DNA of 64,000 bases from Paenibacillus sacheonensis (GCF_009909195.1 NZ_JAAAMU010000001.1:496001-560000), one strand, 5' to 3'. Positions 42,994 through 53,291 are shown, counted from the first letter of the stretch. Made by a program: numbers and translations. The notes: a model not told the origin generated them from the letters alone.

Positions 42994-44136
42994 ATGAAAC
43001 GTAGAATGTCCGCACGGCCGTATGTGATGCTGTTGATTTTATTTGGTCTGCAAGGGTATGTGGGCTGGCACTTGAAGCTCTATCTAGGGGAGTGGCTGGG
43101 CTTCGGCGGAAATGTTTACGCAGCCTTGTATTGGCCGATATACGCGGTCGGGGCGTTCGGTTACTTGATCGCGCGGCTGCTTCGCCGCAGGCTGCCCGTC
43201 TGGGTCGGGCTGGGGTTGAAGCGGGTCGGTTCATACTGGCTCGCCGTCTTCGAATACGCGGTGCTGCTGCTGCCGTTCGCGGATTTGGCCGCTTGGCTGC
43301 TTCGGTCGCAATCCGTGCCGCCTGCTGATGCTATTATGTCCGTGGGCACCTCCGTTATTGTGATTTTGCTGGTCATTATGCTGCGGGGTTCGTGGAACGC
43401 CTGGTCGCCGATCGTGCGGAAGCATGAGGTCGAGCTGTCCAAAACGGCCGGCGAATGGAAGGAGCTGCACATTGCGGTCGCTTCCGACCTGCATCTCGGC
43501 ACGACGGTCGGGAAGCGTCACCTGGCTCGGCTCGTCCGGCGCGTGAACGAGCTGCAACCGGATCTCGTGCTGCTCCCGGGGGACGTGCTGGATGACGATG
43601 TCGAACCTTTCATCCGACGGCAGTACGGGCATCAACTTGCGCAGATGCAGGCAACGTTAGGCGTCTACGCGGTTCTGGGCAATCACGAATATTACGGCGG
43701 CGGCATCGAAACCTACGTACCGGCGATGAGCGAGCTGCAGATGCCCGTCCTGCTCGACGAGGCTTTATTGCTCGGCGACAGCTTCTATCTGATCGGACGC
43801 AAAGACAAGACCGACCGTTCCCGTGCCTCCGTCGCCGAATTGACGGCGGGTCTCGATTCCGGCAAGCCGTGGATTCTGATGGATCATCAGCCGTCCGCGC
43901 TGCGGGAGATCGCCGATTCGGGCGTGGACTTGTCGCTGTCCGGCCATACGCACCGCGGGCAAATGGCTCCGAATCATTGGATTACCCGCCGGATATTCGA
44001 GCTGGACTGGGGCTACAAGCAGATCGGGCGCCTGCATGCGTTCGTATCCTCCGGCTTCGGCACGTGGGGTCCGCCGATTCGCATCGGCAGCCGCAGCGAG
44101 ATTTTGTCGATCACCGTCCGATTCGGCTGCCATTAG
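42994..44136 (+). CDS. Membrane-anchored metallophosphoesterase
   Basis: The 380-residue protein has four membrane segments in the first 135 residues and a calcineurin-like phosphoesterase domain with D165-L-H167, GD (197), GNHE (229-232), an ILMDHQP motif and GHTH near residue 320. It resembles YkuE/YpbG-type enzymes, which act near the membrane. The substrate is unknown. Confidence 0.9.
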   Translation: MKRRMSARPYVMLLILFGLQGYVGWHLKLYLGEWLGFGGNVYAALYWPIYAVGAFGYLIARLLRRRLPVWVGLGLKRVGSYWLAVFEYAVLLLPFADLAAWLLRSQSVPPADAIMSVGTSVIVILLVIMLRGSWNAWSPIVRKHEVELSKTAGEWKELHIAVASDLHLGTTVGKRHLARLVRRVNELQPDLVLLPGDVLDDDVEPFIRRQYGHQLAQMQATLGVYAVLGNHEYYGGGIETYVPAMSELQMPVLLDEALLLGDSFYLIGRKDKTDRSRASVAELTAGLDSGKPWILMDHQPSALREIADSGVDLSLSGHTHRGQMAPNHWITRRIFELDWGYKQIGRLHAFVSSGFGTWGPPIRIGSRSEILSITVRFGCH

Positions 44137-44152
44137 TGTCAACAAATTCGTA

Positions 44153-44181
44153 TTGGTCAGGCAGCGGATTCGTCGTATAAT
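44153..44181 (+). promoter_or_regulatory. Sigma-A promoter of the alpha/beta hydrolase gene
   Basis: TTGGTC and TATAAT with a 17-base spacer, about 100 bases before the start codon. Confidence 0.65.
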
Positions 44182-44285
44182 TTACTAGAAGAAGCAGATG
44201 ATGCACCTCTGCATGCTAGATTGGCAGAAGAGCTAGATTAGGAGAAATACAAACGATTCCAAGACGCATCGACTAGGAGCTGCCT

Positions 44286-46610
44286 ATGGAACTTGAACTG
44301 AATACGCCGAATGCGCCGATTATGCCTTCGCCGATTCCGCAGCGGAAGCCGCCCGCATGGAAGCGGACAGCGGCTTGGCTGTTCTACAGGGGGCGGGTCG
44401 CGCTTCGATTCGATACGGCGCTATGGCGAGCCGCGATCGTCGGCTTGTGGGCCGTGTTCGGCACCGTGCTCGTCATAACGGCGCTCGGCATGCCGACAGG
44501 CATCGGAATGCTCTTCGATGCGGCGGCGGCCGTACTGCTCGGTACGCTGGCCATGGGATTGGCGGGAGTTGCGGCAGCTTACGTGCTGTCGCTTTGCTAT
44601 GTGCCTCTGCCTCGACTGACGACGGGAGTGCTCGCCTTCACGGGCGCAGCAGTATGGTTTATTGCCGATAAAGCCAGCCTCGGCGATTGGATGTCGTTCG
44701 CGCTTGCGGTCATTTTGGCAGGCATCGGCTTGGCCGGAGGGTTGTTCGTCGGGTTGCTCGCCCACCGGCGGGTATCGGTTATCGTCAAGCTCGCGCTTGT
44801 CGTCGTCATTACGCTGACGGGTCTCAGCTTCGACCGATGGCCCATGAACGTATACGGCGATGTGCCGGCGGACGCCCAGGTCGTATCGGAAGAGCCGGCA
44901 GTCGCGCAGCTCGGAGCCGAGGATCCTTCTGCAGCCGGCCCGTATCCCGTACAAGCCTTCACGTATGGCAGCGGGACCGATTCCAAACGGGAAGATTTCG
45001 CTTCCGGAGCGTCGCTGACGACGAAGACCGTCGACGCTTCCTCGTATATCTCCCGCTGGAAATGGGTGCGGAGCTTGTTCTGGGGCTTCGACGAAACCAA
45101 GCTGCCGGTGAACGGCCGCGTGTGGATGCCGGAGGGTCAGGGGCCGTTTCCGCTCGTGCTGATCGTGCACGGCAATCATTTGATGGAGCAGTTCTCGGAT
45201 GACGGCTATGCCTACTTGGGCGAGATGCTCGCGAGCCGGGGATATATCGCGGTCTCGGTGGACGAGAACTTCCTGAACTATTCCTTCTGGGGCAACATTC
45301 CGAACAATGATATGAAAGTGCGCGCTTGGATGCTGCTGAAGCACCTGCAGCAGATTCAAGCTTTCAGCGCGCAAGCTGGCAGTCCGTTCTATCATAAAGT
45401 CGATCTGCGGCAAGTCGCGCTGATCGGCCATTCCCGCGGCGGACAAGCCGTCGCGATGGCAGCGGACCGTTCCAAGTGGTTCGCCGAGGACAAGACGCTC
45501 GCCGGATTGGACCAGATACGGATTCAAGCGGTCATCGCGATCGCGCCGACGGATACGCTGGTCGACAAGAAGAAAGCGGAGCTGAAGGATACGTATTACA
45601 TGTCGCTGCAAGGAGCGAGCGACGGCGACGTCGATACGTTCGGCGGGGAGCGCCAGTATATCCGCTCCCGCTTCACGCCGGGCTCGGATCGCTTCAAGAC
45701 CACGCTGTACATCGGGGAAGCGAACCACAGCCGGTTCAATACGAGCTGGGGGACCATGGATGACAGCTTGCCCGGCGGCCTGCTCCTGCGCAAGAACGAG
45801 ATGATGGATGCGGGCGACCAGCGCCAAGTCGCGAAGGTGTACGTCTCTGCCTTCCTGGAAACGGCGCTGCAAGGAAGCAAGCAGTATAAACCGCTGTTCC
45901 GCGATTTTCGCGTCGGGGAAGCTTGGCTGCCGACGGCTACCTACTTGAATCGGTACGAAGACGGCAGCTTCGTTCCGCTCGCCCGGATCGACGGCGATTA
46001 CGATAAGGCGAAGCTGGACAACGGCGTAACCGCGAGCGCGGAGCGGCTGCAATGGTCGGAGGCCGCGGCAGAGGACCGCGACGGCAACGACAAGGGAACG
46101 CGGGGCGCGGTTCTGCAGTGGAAGCAGGGGGATGGCAGCTATACGCTGCTGCTGCCGGAGACGGTGGATGCGCTGCACGGCGGATCGCCGGCGTCCGGGC
46201 AGGAATTGGTCTTCAACATGACGAACCTGGAGAGAGAACTGCCAGGCTTCGAAGAGGCCTCGGCCTCGGGCAAAGGCGGAATCTCGGGCATTCCGCTGCC
46301 GAAGGTCGATATCGAGCTTGAGAGCCGCAACGGCGCCTCGGTACGGCTGCCGCTCTCGGAGTTCAAGGCGGTGACGCCGCTGCCCTATACGCACTTCACG
46401 CTGTTCCCGTGGATGGAGAAGCGCATCAAGAACGGCAAGTACAAGCAGCCGACGGAACCGGTCTTCCAAACGTACGGCCTGCCTTTCGAGGCATTTCGGA
46501 GCAGCGGCAGCCAATTCGATCCGGCCCGGTTATCGCGGATCACGTTTTACTTTACGAGCGACCAAGGCAAGGTCATGCTGGACGACATCGGCATCGCCGA
46601 TGCCCGTTAA
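44286..46610 (+). CDS. Large membrane-anchored alpha/beta hydrolase
   Basis: The 774-residue protein has about five membrane helices in its first 180 residues and an extracellular alpha/beta-hydrolase domain with oxyanion region LVLIVHGNH and nucleophile elbow IGHSRGGQAV. A C-terminal beta-rich segment of about 200 residues ends in VMLDDIGIAD, like a carbohydrate-binding or CIA30-type fold. It may be an esterase or deacylase at the cell surface; substrate unknown. Confidence 0.8.
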   Translation: MELELNTPNAPIMPSPIPQRKPPAWKRTAAWLFYRGRVALRFDTALWRAAIVGLWAVFGTVLVITALGMPTGIGMLFDAAAAVLLGTLAMGLAGVAAAYVLSLCYVPLPRLTTGVLAFTGAAVWFIADKASLGDWMSFALAVILAGIGLAGGLFVGLLAHRRVSVIVKLALVVVITLTGLSFDRWPMNVYGDVPADAQVVSEEPAVAQLGAEDPSAAGPYPVQAFTYGSGTDSKREDFASGASLTTKTVDASSYISRWKWVRSLFWGFDETKLPVNGRVWMPEGQGPFPLVLIVHGNHLMEQFSDDGYAYLGEMLASRGYIAVSVDENFLNYSFWGNIPNNDMKVRAWMLLKHLQQIQAFSAQAGSPFYHKVDLRQVALIGHSRGGQAVAMAADRSKWFAEDKTLAGLDQIRIQAVIAIAPTDTLVDKKKAELKDTYYMSLQGASDGDVDTFGGERQYIRSRFTPGSDRFKTTLYIGEANHSRFNTSWGTMDDSLPGGLLLRKNEMMDAGDQRQVAKVYVSAFLETALQGSKQYKPLFRDFRVGEAWLPTATYLNRYEDGSFVPLARIDGDYDKAKLDNGVTASAERLQWSEAAAEDRDGNDKGTRGAVLQWKQGDGSYTLLLPETVDALHGGSPASGQELVFNMTNLERELPGFEEASASGKGGISGIPLPKVDIELESRNGASVRLPLSEFKAVTPLPYTHFTLFPWMEKRIKNGKYKQPTEPVFQTYGLPFEAFRSSGSQFDPARLSRITFYFTSDQGKVMLDDIGIADAR

Positions 46611-46689
46611 GCGCGCGAGCTCGACGTACTGCGATTGATTTCTCGCTATCATCGCCCAATTGTTCTTTAACGAAGGAGGAACTTCACTC

Positions 46690-47118
46690 ATGCTGCACGG
46701 TATTCCCAAGATCATCTCGCCGGACCTGCTTAAAATCCTCATGGAGATGGGCCACGGCGACGAGCTCGTCCTGGCCGACGCGAACTTTCCGGCGGCCAGC
46801 CACGCCCGGCGTCTGGTCCGCTGCGACGGCCATCCCATTCCGGAGCTGCTGGACGCTATTCTTCAGCTGTTCCCGCTCGATCCTTATGTCGATAAGCCCG
46901 CTTCGCTGATGCAGGTCGTTCCCGGCGACCCGGTCGAGACGCCGATCTGGTCCGTGTACGGCGGAATCATCGACGCTCGCGCAGGCCTGTCCTCGCCGTT
47001 CGAGCAGGTAGAACGCTTCGCGTTCTATGAGCGCGCGCGTCAGGCGTACGCCATCGTCGCGACGGGCGAGAGCGCGCTGTACGCGAATCTGATTCTCAAG
47101 AAAGGCGTTATCGCCTGA
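46690..47118 (+). CDS. RbsD/FucU family sugar mutarotase
   Basis: The 142-residue protein has the family pattern MLHGIPKIISPDLLKILMEM followed by GHGDELVLADANFPA, carrying the catalytic His22, and ends ANLILKKGVIA. It interconverts alpha and beta anomers, probably of fucose given the FucU-like features. GAAGGAGGAA precedes the ATG. No fucose or ribose operon is adjacent, which is unusual. Confidence 0.9.
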   Translation: MLHGIPKIISPDLLKILMEMGHGDELVLADANFPAASHARRLVRCDGHPIPELLDAILQLFPLDPYVDKPASLMQVVPGDPVETPIWSVYGGIIDARAGLSSPFEQVERFAFYERARQAYAIVATGESALYANLILKKGVIA

Positions 47119-47168
47119 TCGATCCATCCGCGGCCAGTTCCACCAGCTGCTTTCTATCCGAACGGCCG

Positions 47169-47211
47169 CCGGCCGCTCCCGAATGCGAATTCGGGAGCGG
47201 CCGGTTTTTTT
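47169..47211 (+). terminator. Terminator after the mutarotase gene
   Basis: GGCCGCTCCCGAAT pairs perfectly with ATTCGGGAGCGGCC, with flanking CCGG and seven T residues. Confidence 0.9.
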
Positions 47212-47262
47212 ATGGCCGCGTTGGCAAAACTATGCCGAAATGACAAAGGGAGGCGACTGCTA

Positions 47263-48411
47263 ATGAAGGAAGGCACCCTGGGCCATTGGCCGATGTTTAT
47301 GATGCTGACGCTATCCGTCGGACTGTCTTCGCACGTGATCGTGCTGCCCGCGGTGCTCGACGTCAGCATGAGGGATGCATGGATGTGCGGCCTGCTGGCC
47401 TTCGTCGTGATCGTTCCGTGGCTCGCGATCTTTGTCTACGGCCCCATCAAGCGTACCAAACAAGCGAATCTGCGCGAGTGGCTGCGTTCGAGGCTGTCGC
47501 CGGCGGGAGCTTGGCTGGTCGTCGCGCCGGTGCTGCTGTTCCTGCTCGTCACCAGCTTTCAATCCTACGTGGAGACGACGGCTTGGACGTCGGCTACCTT
47601 CCTTCCGCTCACGCCGGAGATCGTCGTGCAGACCGTGATGATGATGCTGATTGCCTCGGCCGCGCTGTGCGGCCTTCGTTCGATCGCTTTCGTCTCCTGC
47701 ATGCTGCTGCCGGTCGTCGTCATCCTCGGCGATTTCGTCATGAGCGCCAACATGCCGCATAAGAACTACAGCGTCCTGCTGCCGATGCTGGAGCATGGGT
47801 GGGGCGCTCCGATGCACGGCATGCTCTACGCGCTGAGCTGCGCGATGGAGATTTTCCTCGTGATCTTCCTGCAGCATTATTTGAAACATCCGATCAAGCT
47901 CTGGCAGATCGTCACCTTCTCCGGGTTCATCATGATCCTGATGACGGGGCCGACCATCGGAGCCATTACGGAGTTCGGACCGATCGAGGCGGAGAAGCTC
48001 CGTTATCCGGCGTTCTCCCAGTGGCGACTCGTGTCCATCGGCAAATACTTCGAGCATGTCGATTTCTTCGCGATCTTCCAATGGATGTCCGGCGCTTTCA
48101 TCCGCGTGTCGCTCGGCTTGAACCTGATGATGGAGCTGATTCCGGTCCGGGGACGGAAGGGCCGCGCTTGGTTCGTCGGCATCCTTGGGGTAATCTACAT
48201 CGTGCTGGCGAACGTGCTGGCCAAAATGATGATTCAAGCCGAGCATGTCATCCGCCTTGTTTTTATTGTCGATTTGGTCCTTATTGTGCTCGTTACGACT
48301 ACGATCTGGCTGCTCTCGTTCCATGGGCTGCCGAAAGGGAGGAGTTCCGATGGTTCCCAGCAGCGGCAAACCGGCGCCGGCGACGACGTCCATGCCAGCA
48401 ATAACCTCTGA
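47263..48411 (+). CDS. Spore germination protein GerAB family (second operon)
   Basis: The 382-residue protein has ten or so membrane segments and the GerAB/APC-type pattern (MFMMLTLSVGLSSHVIVLPA, FSQWRLVSIGKYFEHVDFFA). It would be the germinant-binding subunit. AAAGGGAGG precedes the ATG. Its 3' end overlaps the GerAA gene by 62 bases, giving a long hydrophilic tail absent from many relatives. Confidence 0.92.
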   Translation: MKEGTLGHWPMFMMLTLSVGLSSHVIVLPAVLDVSMRDAWMCGLLAFVVIVPWLAIFVYGPIKRTKQANLREWLRSRLSPAGAWLVVAPVLLFLLVTSFQSYVETTAWTSATFLPLTPEIVVQTVMMMLIASAALCGLRSIAFVSCMLLPVVVILGDFVMSANMPHKNYSVLLPMLEHGWGAPMHGMLYALSCAMEIFLVIFLQHYLKHPIKLWQIVTFSGFIMILMTGPTIGAITEFGPIEAEKLRYPAFSQWRLVSIGKYFEHVDFFAIFQWMSGAFIRVSLGLNLMMELIPVRGRKGRAWFVGILGVIYIVLANVLAKMMIQAEHVIRLVFIVDLVLIVLVTTTIWLLSFHGLPKGRSSDGSQQRQTGAGDDVHASNNL

Positions 48412-49780
48412 ATGGCTTCGCGGCCAGCTTTCGCGCTGCGGCGATGTATCGTTGAAGAGCGTCGTGCGTACCGTGCCGGATGCGGAAAGACAGGTACGGT
48501 ACACGGTCGCCTACGTGCCGGGCATGGTCGATTTTCGCTACGTCCAGACCATGTTCGATAACGACGGCAGTCTGGCGTTCGATATCGAAGCGAATCCGCT
48601 TATCCGGCGGCTGGATCCGGGTCCCGAAGGCAAAGGGGTGTTCGAACAGTTATTCGGCGGACAGATTATCCTGCTGAATGAATCGACGAACGTCCTGTTT
48701 GTCGTCGACAGCCCCGGTCAGCCCGCCAGAAGCATCGAAGAATCGACCTTGGAGCTGTCGGTCAAAGGACCGCGCGACGGCTTCGTCGAAACCATCGCGG
48801 TCAATTTGTCCCTAATCAGGACGAGACTGCGCACGCCGAAGCTGGGGGCCGAATGGTTCACGCTCGGCACCGAATCGCAGACGCAGGTGTGCCTGTTGTG
48901 GATGGAGGGCATCACGTCTCCGGATGTCGTCGAGGAAGCGCGTAAACGGCTGAACGGCATCGACATCCTCGTGCTGCACGGGGCCGGGGAACTTGAAGTT
49001 ACGATCGCGGACCGCTCGATCGCGATGGTGCCGACGATTGCGTATGTCGGCCGTCCCGACTTCGTCGTTCAGTCGTTGATGAACGGGCGTTTCGCCATCC
49101 TGGTCGACGGTTCGCCGGCAGCCTTGGTTGCGCCGGTCAACGTATCGTATCTCGTCAAGTCGCCGGAGGATGCCTATTTGCCATTTTACTTCGTCTCCTT
49201 CGAACGGTTCATCCGATTGGCCAGCTTCCTGCTTGCCGGCATGCTGCCGGGCTTCTGGCTGGCGCTGCTCGCATACAATAACGACCAGGTGCCGTTCACG
49301 CTGCTCGCGACCGTCACGATGTCCCGCTTCGGCCTCCCGCTCAGCCCGCAGATGGAGCTCTACCTGATGGTCTTCATGTTCGAGATTTTCCGGGAAGCCG
49401 GCGTCCGGCTGCCGCGGGCCGTCGGGCAGACGGTGACGGTCGTAGGCGGGCTCATCGTCGGGGACGCGGCGATTCGCGCGGGTCTGACGTCGCCGACGAT
49501 GCTCGTGATCACGGCCGTTACCGCCGTCTCGACCTTCACGCTCGTGAACCAGTCCCTGAACGGCTCCGTGACCGTCATCCGTTTGTTTATCATCACGGCG
49601 GCAGCTTTCCTGGGACTGTTCGGATTCTTCGTGTCGGTGTTTGCCGTTCTGCTTTACTTATGCTCCCTCGAATCGTTCGGCATGCCCTACATGCAGCCGC
49701 TGGCGCCGATCGAATTCCGCAAGCTGTTCACCGCCGTGCTCCAGCTGCCATGGAAATACCGCGCCAAACGGAGCTCTTGA
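48350..49780 (+). CDS. Spore germination protein GerAA family (second operon)
   Basis: The 476-residue protein has the soluble half with GPRDGFVETIAVNLSLIRTR and the membrane half with AYNNDQVPFTLLATVTMSR, MVFMFEIFREAGVRLPRAVG and GDAAIRAGLTSPTM. AAAGGGAGGAG lies inside the GerAB gene before its ATG. It would form the receptor channel with its neighbours. Confidence 0.94.
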   Translation: MVPSSGKPAPATTSMPAITSEWLRGQLSRCGDVSLKSVVRTVPDAERQVRYTVAYVPGMVDFRYVQTMFDNDGSLAFDIEANPLIRRLDPGPEGKGVFEQLFGGQIILLNESTNVLFVVDSPGQPARSIEESTLELSVKGPRDGFVETIAVNLSLIRTRLRTPKLGAEWFTLGTESQTQVCLLWMEGITSPDVVEEARKRLNGIDILVLHGAGELEVTIADRSIAMVPTIAYVGRPDFVVQSLMNGRFAILVDGSPAALVAPVNVSYLVKSPEDAYLPFYFVSFERFIRLASFLLAGMLPGFWLALLAYNNDQVPFTLLATVTMSRFGLPLSPQMELYLMVFMFEIFREAGVRLPRAVGQTVTVVGGLIVGDAAIRAGLTSPTMLVITAVTAVSTFTLVNQSLNGSVTVIRLFIITAAAFLGLFGFFVSVFAVLLYLCSLESFGMPYMQPLAPIEFRKLFTAVLQLPWKYRAKRSS

Positions 49781-50937
49781 TGGTATCGGCGATCAGCCGG
49801 CAGGCAGCCGGTCTCTTCCGCTCGCTGGCGCTGCTCGTCGTACTGGCCTCGACCTGTCTGCTAGCCGGCTGCTGGGATTCCAAAGAGATGGCGGACGAGG
49901 CGTTCGTGACGGGCATCGGCGTGGATTTTAAAGGCGGCGAATTCGAGGTAAGCCTCCAGCTGTTGGATTTTGCCGCCATCGCGAAGACGGAGAACGCATC
50001 CCCGGGCACGCCCAAAGTGTGGATCGGCGTCGGCAAAGGCAAGAGCTTGCATGCGGCGATCGCCGGTCTCTCCCTGTCCTCGCAGATCGAAATCAATCTC
50101 GAGCAGTTGAAGGTGGTAGTCGTGCGAGAGCCCGCTATGGACAAGATGGATGAAATACTCGACGCGCTGAATCGCGTGCGCGTATCGCGATACACGGCTT
50201 GGATCTTCGGCACGAAAGCGGAACTCAAAGACATTTTCGCGACGGATGCGTTCTTCGAGCGCTCGCAGATGGCGAGCCTCATCTATGAGCCGAAGCTGAT
50301 GTTTCGGCAGGACAGCTTATTCGAGCCCATGACGATGCAGCGCTTCGTCGCCGATTACAACGAAGGAGCGGAGACGGCGCTGCTGCCCAGCGTTTCCGTG
50401 AATAATCGGACTTGGCATAAAACAAAATCGAAGATGCATATGGAGCAGCTCGACGGACTGTTCGCCTTCAAGTCGAAAGGGCGGCCGGCCTTTTTCACCA
50501 TCGGGGAAGTCCGAGGCATCCAGTGGGGCAACGGGCACTTCAATCGGGAAGTCATGACCGTGAACGGCGGAACGGGTTTTACGAGCATCACGGTCAGGGA
50601 ACTGAAGGTGAAGCGTTCCATCGAGATCAAGAACGGGGTTCCGAAGCCCGTCCTGAGCGTTCGCGTCCGGAGCTCGTTGAACGAATTAGGCGAGGGCATG
50701 ACGCGCTCCGAGATTGTCCGGCTCGCGAAGAAGCAGATCGAAGCGGAGATCCGGTCCGCTTACAATACGGCGGCGAAGAGAGGGGTAGATATTTTCGACT
50801 TCGATGAGACGCTCTACCGGCACCATTTGCGGACGTGGAATCGGATGTCGCAAGGACGCTGGCGGCCGGGAGAGAATGAACTGAAGGTGAACGTCAAGCT
50901 GGGCGTGAAATACTCCGGCGTGTTCGAATTGAAATAG
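49780..50937 (+). CDS. Ger(x)C family germination lipoprotein (second operon)
   Basis: The 385-residue protein has a signal ending L-L-A-G-C-W and the GerAC pattern (WDSKEMADEAFVTGIGVDFK, VRLAKKQIEAEIRSAYNTAA). Its start overlaps the GerAA stop (TGATG), with GGAGC upstream. With its partners it completes a B-A-C receptor operon. Confidence 0.93.
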   Translation: MVSAISRQAAGLFRSLALLVVLASTCLLAGCWDSKEMADEAFVTGIGVDFKGGEFEVSLQLLDFAAIAKTENASPGTPKVWIGVGKGKSLHAAIAGLSLSSQIEINLEQLKVVVVREPAMDKMDEILDALNRVRVSRYTAWIFGTKAELKDIFATDAFFERSQMASLIYEPKLMFRQDSLFEPMTMQRFVADYNEGAETALLPSVSVNNRTWHKTKSKMHMEQLDGLFAFKSKGRPAFFTIGEVRGIQWGNGHFNREVMTVNGGTGFTSITVRELKVKRSIEIKNGVPKPVLSVRVRSSLNELGEGMTRSEIVRLAKKQIEAEIRSAYNTAAKRGVDIFDFDETLYRHHLRTWNRMSQGRWRPGENELKVNVKLGVKYSGVFELK

Positions 50938-51104
50938 TTCGCGATGCAAAGATTCGGAGGCGGATAATCCTACATTAATCCATAGGATCGCATCAAGCCT
51001 CCATGTCATGTACTTCTTGTACCGCCTATACTTGTAGACGACTGGCACTATCAAGCAAGATCGCTGACAGCATCGTTTATTCCATAGGAAGGGTGTTTAT
51101 TCAA

Positions 51105-53291
51105 ATGTCGATCACGTTTATTCCCGAAAGCGGATTATTCCACCTCCAGACCCGTTCGATGAGCTACATGTTTCAATCCCTGCAAGGGTTTCCAGCACAT
51201 GTCTACTGGGGCCGCAAGCTTAACGAGGGCAGCGCGTCGCGGCTGCTGAAGCGCGTGGAGCGTGCATCTTTCAGTCCGAACCCCGTTCCGGAGGACCGCA
51301 GCATTTCACTGGATACTTTGCCGCAGGAATACCCGGGCTACGGCTCCAGCGACTTCCGCAGCCCGGCGTATGCCGTGCAGCTGCCGAACGGGACGACAGT
51401 GACGGAGCTGCTCTATGTCTCGCACGAGATCCAAGCGGGCAAGCCATCGTTGGAGGGACTGCCCGCCGTTTACGCCGAGCGCGCGGACGAGGCCGAGACG
51501 TTGATCGTCACGTTGGAAGATCGGCTCTCCGGCCTGAAGGTCGAACTGTCGTATACCGTATTCGAAGCGTTCGACGCCGTGATCCGCTCGGCACGGTTGA
51601 TCAACGCCAGCACGGAAGTCATGCAGCTGACGCGAGCGCTGAGCTTCAGCGTCGACTTGCCGGATGACCGCTTCGAACTGCTCCAGCTGTCCGGCGCATG
51701 GGCGCGCGAGCGATACGTGCATAAGCGCGCGCTTACGCCGGGCGTCCAAGCGATCGAGAGCCGACGCGGCTCCAGCAGCCACATGAACAATCCGTTCTTC
51801 GCGCTGCTGTCCGAAGGAGCGACGGAGGATCACGGCGACGTATTCGGCTTCAGCCTCGTGTACAGCGGCAGCTTCGCCGGCGGCGTGGAAGTGGATCAAT
51901 TCCATACGGCGCGTGCCTATATGGGCATTAATCCGTTCGATTTCTCCTGGCGCCTGGAAGCGGGAGAGTCGTTCCAAACGCCGGAAGCGGTCATGGTCTT
52001 CTCGCATGAAGGGCTCGGCGCCATGTCGCGGACGTACCATGAGCTGTACCGGACCCGGTTGTGCCGCGGCGCGTTCCGCGATGCCGTCCGTCCGATTCTC
52101 GTCAACAACTGGGAAGCGACGTATTTCAACTTCAACGCGGACAAGATCGAATCGATCGCCAAAGCCGGGAGCGAGCTGGGCCTTGAGCTGTTCGTGCTCG
52201 ACGACGGCTGGTTCGGGCATCGCGACAGCGACAACAGTTCGCTTGGCGACTGGATCGTCGACAAGAAGAAGCTGCCGAACGGACTGGAAGACTTGGCGGA
52301 GCGCGTACGCAGCCATGGACTTGAGTTCGGACTGTGGTTCGAGCCGGAGATGGTTTCCCCGGACAGCGACCTGTACCGTGCACATCCGGATTGGTGCCTG
52401 CACGTGCCCGGCCGCCGCCGCTCCGAAGCAAGGCAGCAGCTGATCCTGGACCTGTCCCGCGCGGACGTTCAGGCCTATATCGTGGAAGCCGTAAGCAGCA
52501 TCCTGCGCAGCGCGCCGATTACGTACGTGAAATGGGACATGAACCGCAACATGTCGGAGATCGGCTCGGCGCTGCTGCCGGCCAGCCGCCAGCGCGAAAC
52601 GGCCCATCGTTATATGCTCGGCCTCTATCATGTGCTGGAGCAAATCACGACGGGATTCCCGAATGTCCTGTTCGAGAGCTGCTCCGGCGGCGGCGGCCGT
52701 TTCGATCCCGGCATGCTTTATTACATGCCCCAAACGTGGACGAGCGACAACTCCGATGCCATCAGCCGGTTGAAAATCCAATACGGCACGAGCATCGTCT
52801 ACCCGGTCAGCTCCATGGGCGCGCATGTGTCCGCCGTACCGAACCACCAAGTGGAGCGGAATACGCCGCTGAAGACGCGCGGCGACGTCGCGATGTCCGG
52901 AAACTTCGGCTACGAGCTGGATTTGACGAAATTCACGGAAGCGGAGATCGATGAAGTGAAACGTCAAGTCGCCATGGTGAAAGAAGTGCGCGGGCTTGTC
53001 CAATACGGCGACTTCTACCGCCTGCTCAGCCCGTTCGAAGGCAACGAGACCGCTTGGATGTTCGTTTCGCCGGACCGCCGGGAAGCGCTCGTCGTCCACG
53101 TCGTCGTGTTGAACGAGCCGAACGCGAAGCTCGACCGCTTGAAGCTGAAGGGACTGGACGCCGGCCTTCAATATGAGTGGGTCGGAACGGGCGAGGTCGC
53201 CGGCGGAGACGAATTGATGTACGCGGGCATCGCGAAAGAAAGGCCGCACGGAGACTACTTCAGCACGGTGCACCGGTTTATCGCGAAATAA
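51105..53291 (+). CDS. Alpha-galactosidase, GH36
   Basis: The 728-residue protein matches the length and layout of Geobacillus AgaA/AgaN-type GH36 enzymes: N-terminal beta-sandwich, (beta/alpha)8 barrel and C-terminal domain. The nucleophile is D478 in YVKWDMNR and the acid/base D548 in WTSDNSDAI, the same numbers as in the Geobacillus enzymes; LFESCSGGGGRFD is the family loop. It releases terminal alpha-1,6-galactose from raffinose-type sugars or galactomannan. There is no signal peptide, so it acts inside the cell. AGGAAGGGTG precedes the ATG. Confidence 0.95.
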   Translation: MSITFIPESGLFHLQTRSMSYMFQSLQGFPAHVYWGRKLNEGSASRLLKRVERASFSPNPVPEDRSISLDTLPQEYPGYGSSDFRSPAYAVQLPNGTTVTELLYVSHEIQAGKPSLEGLPAVYAERADEAETLIVTLEDRLSGLKVELSYTVFEAFDAVIRSARLINASTEVMQLTRALSFSVDLPDDRFELLQLSGAWARERYVHKRALTPGVQAIESRRGSSSHMNNPFFALLSEGATEDHGDVFGFSLVYSGSFAGGVEVDQFHTARAYMGINPFDFSWRLEAGESFQTPEAVMVFSHEGLGAMSRTYHELYRTRLCRGAFRDAVRPILVNNWEATYFNFNADKIESIAKAGSELGLELFVLDDGWFGHRDSDNSSLGDWIVDKKKLPNGLEDLAERVRSHGLEFGLWFEPEMVSPDSDLYRAHPDWCLHVPGRRRSEARQQLILDLSRADVQAYIVEAVSSILRSAPITYVKWDMNRNMSEIGSALLPASRQRETAHRYMLGLYHVLEQITTGFPNVLFESCSGGGGRFDPGMLYYMPQTWTSDNSDAISRLKIQYGTSIVYPVSSMGAHVSAVPNHQVERNTPLKTRGDVAMSGNFGYELDLTKFTEAEIDEVKRQVAMVKEVRGLVQYGDFYRLLSPFEGNETAWMFVSPDRREALVVHVVVLNEPNAKLDRLKLKGLDAGLQYEWVGTGEVAGGDELMYAGIAKERPHGDYFSTVHRFIAK

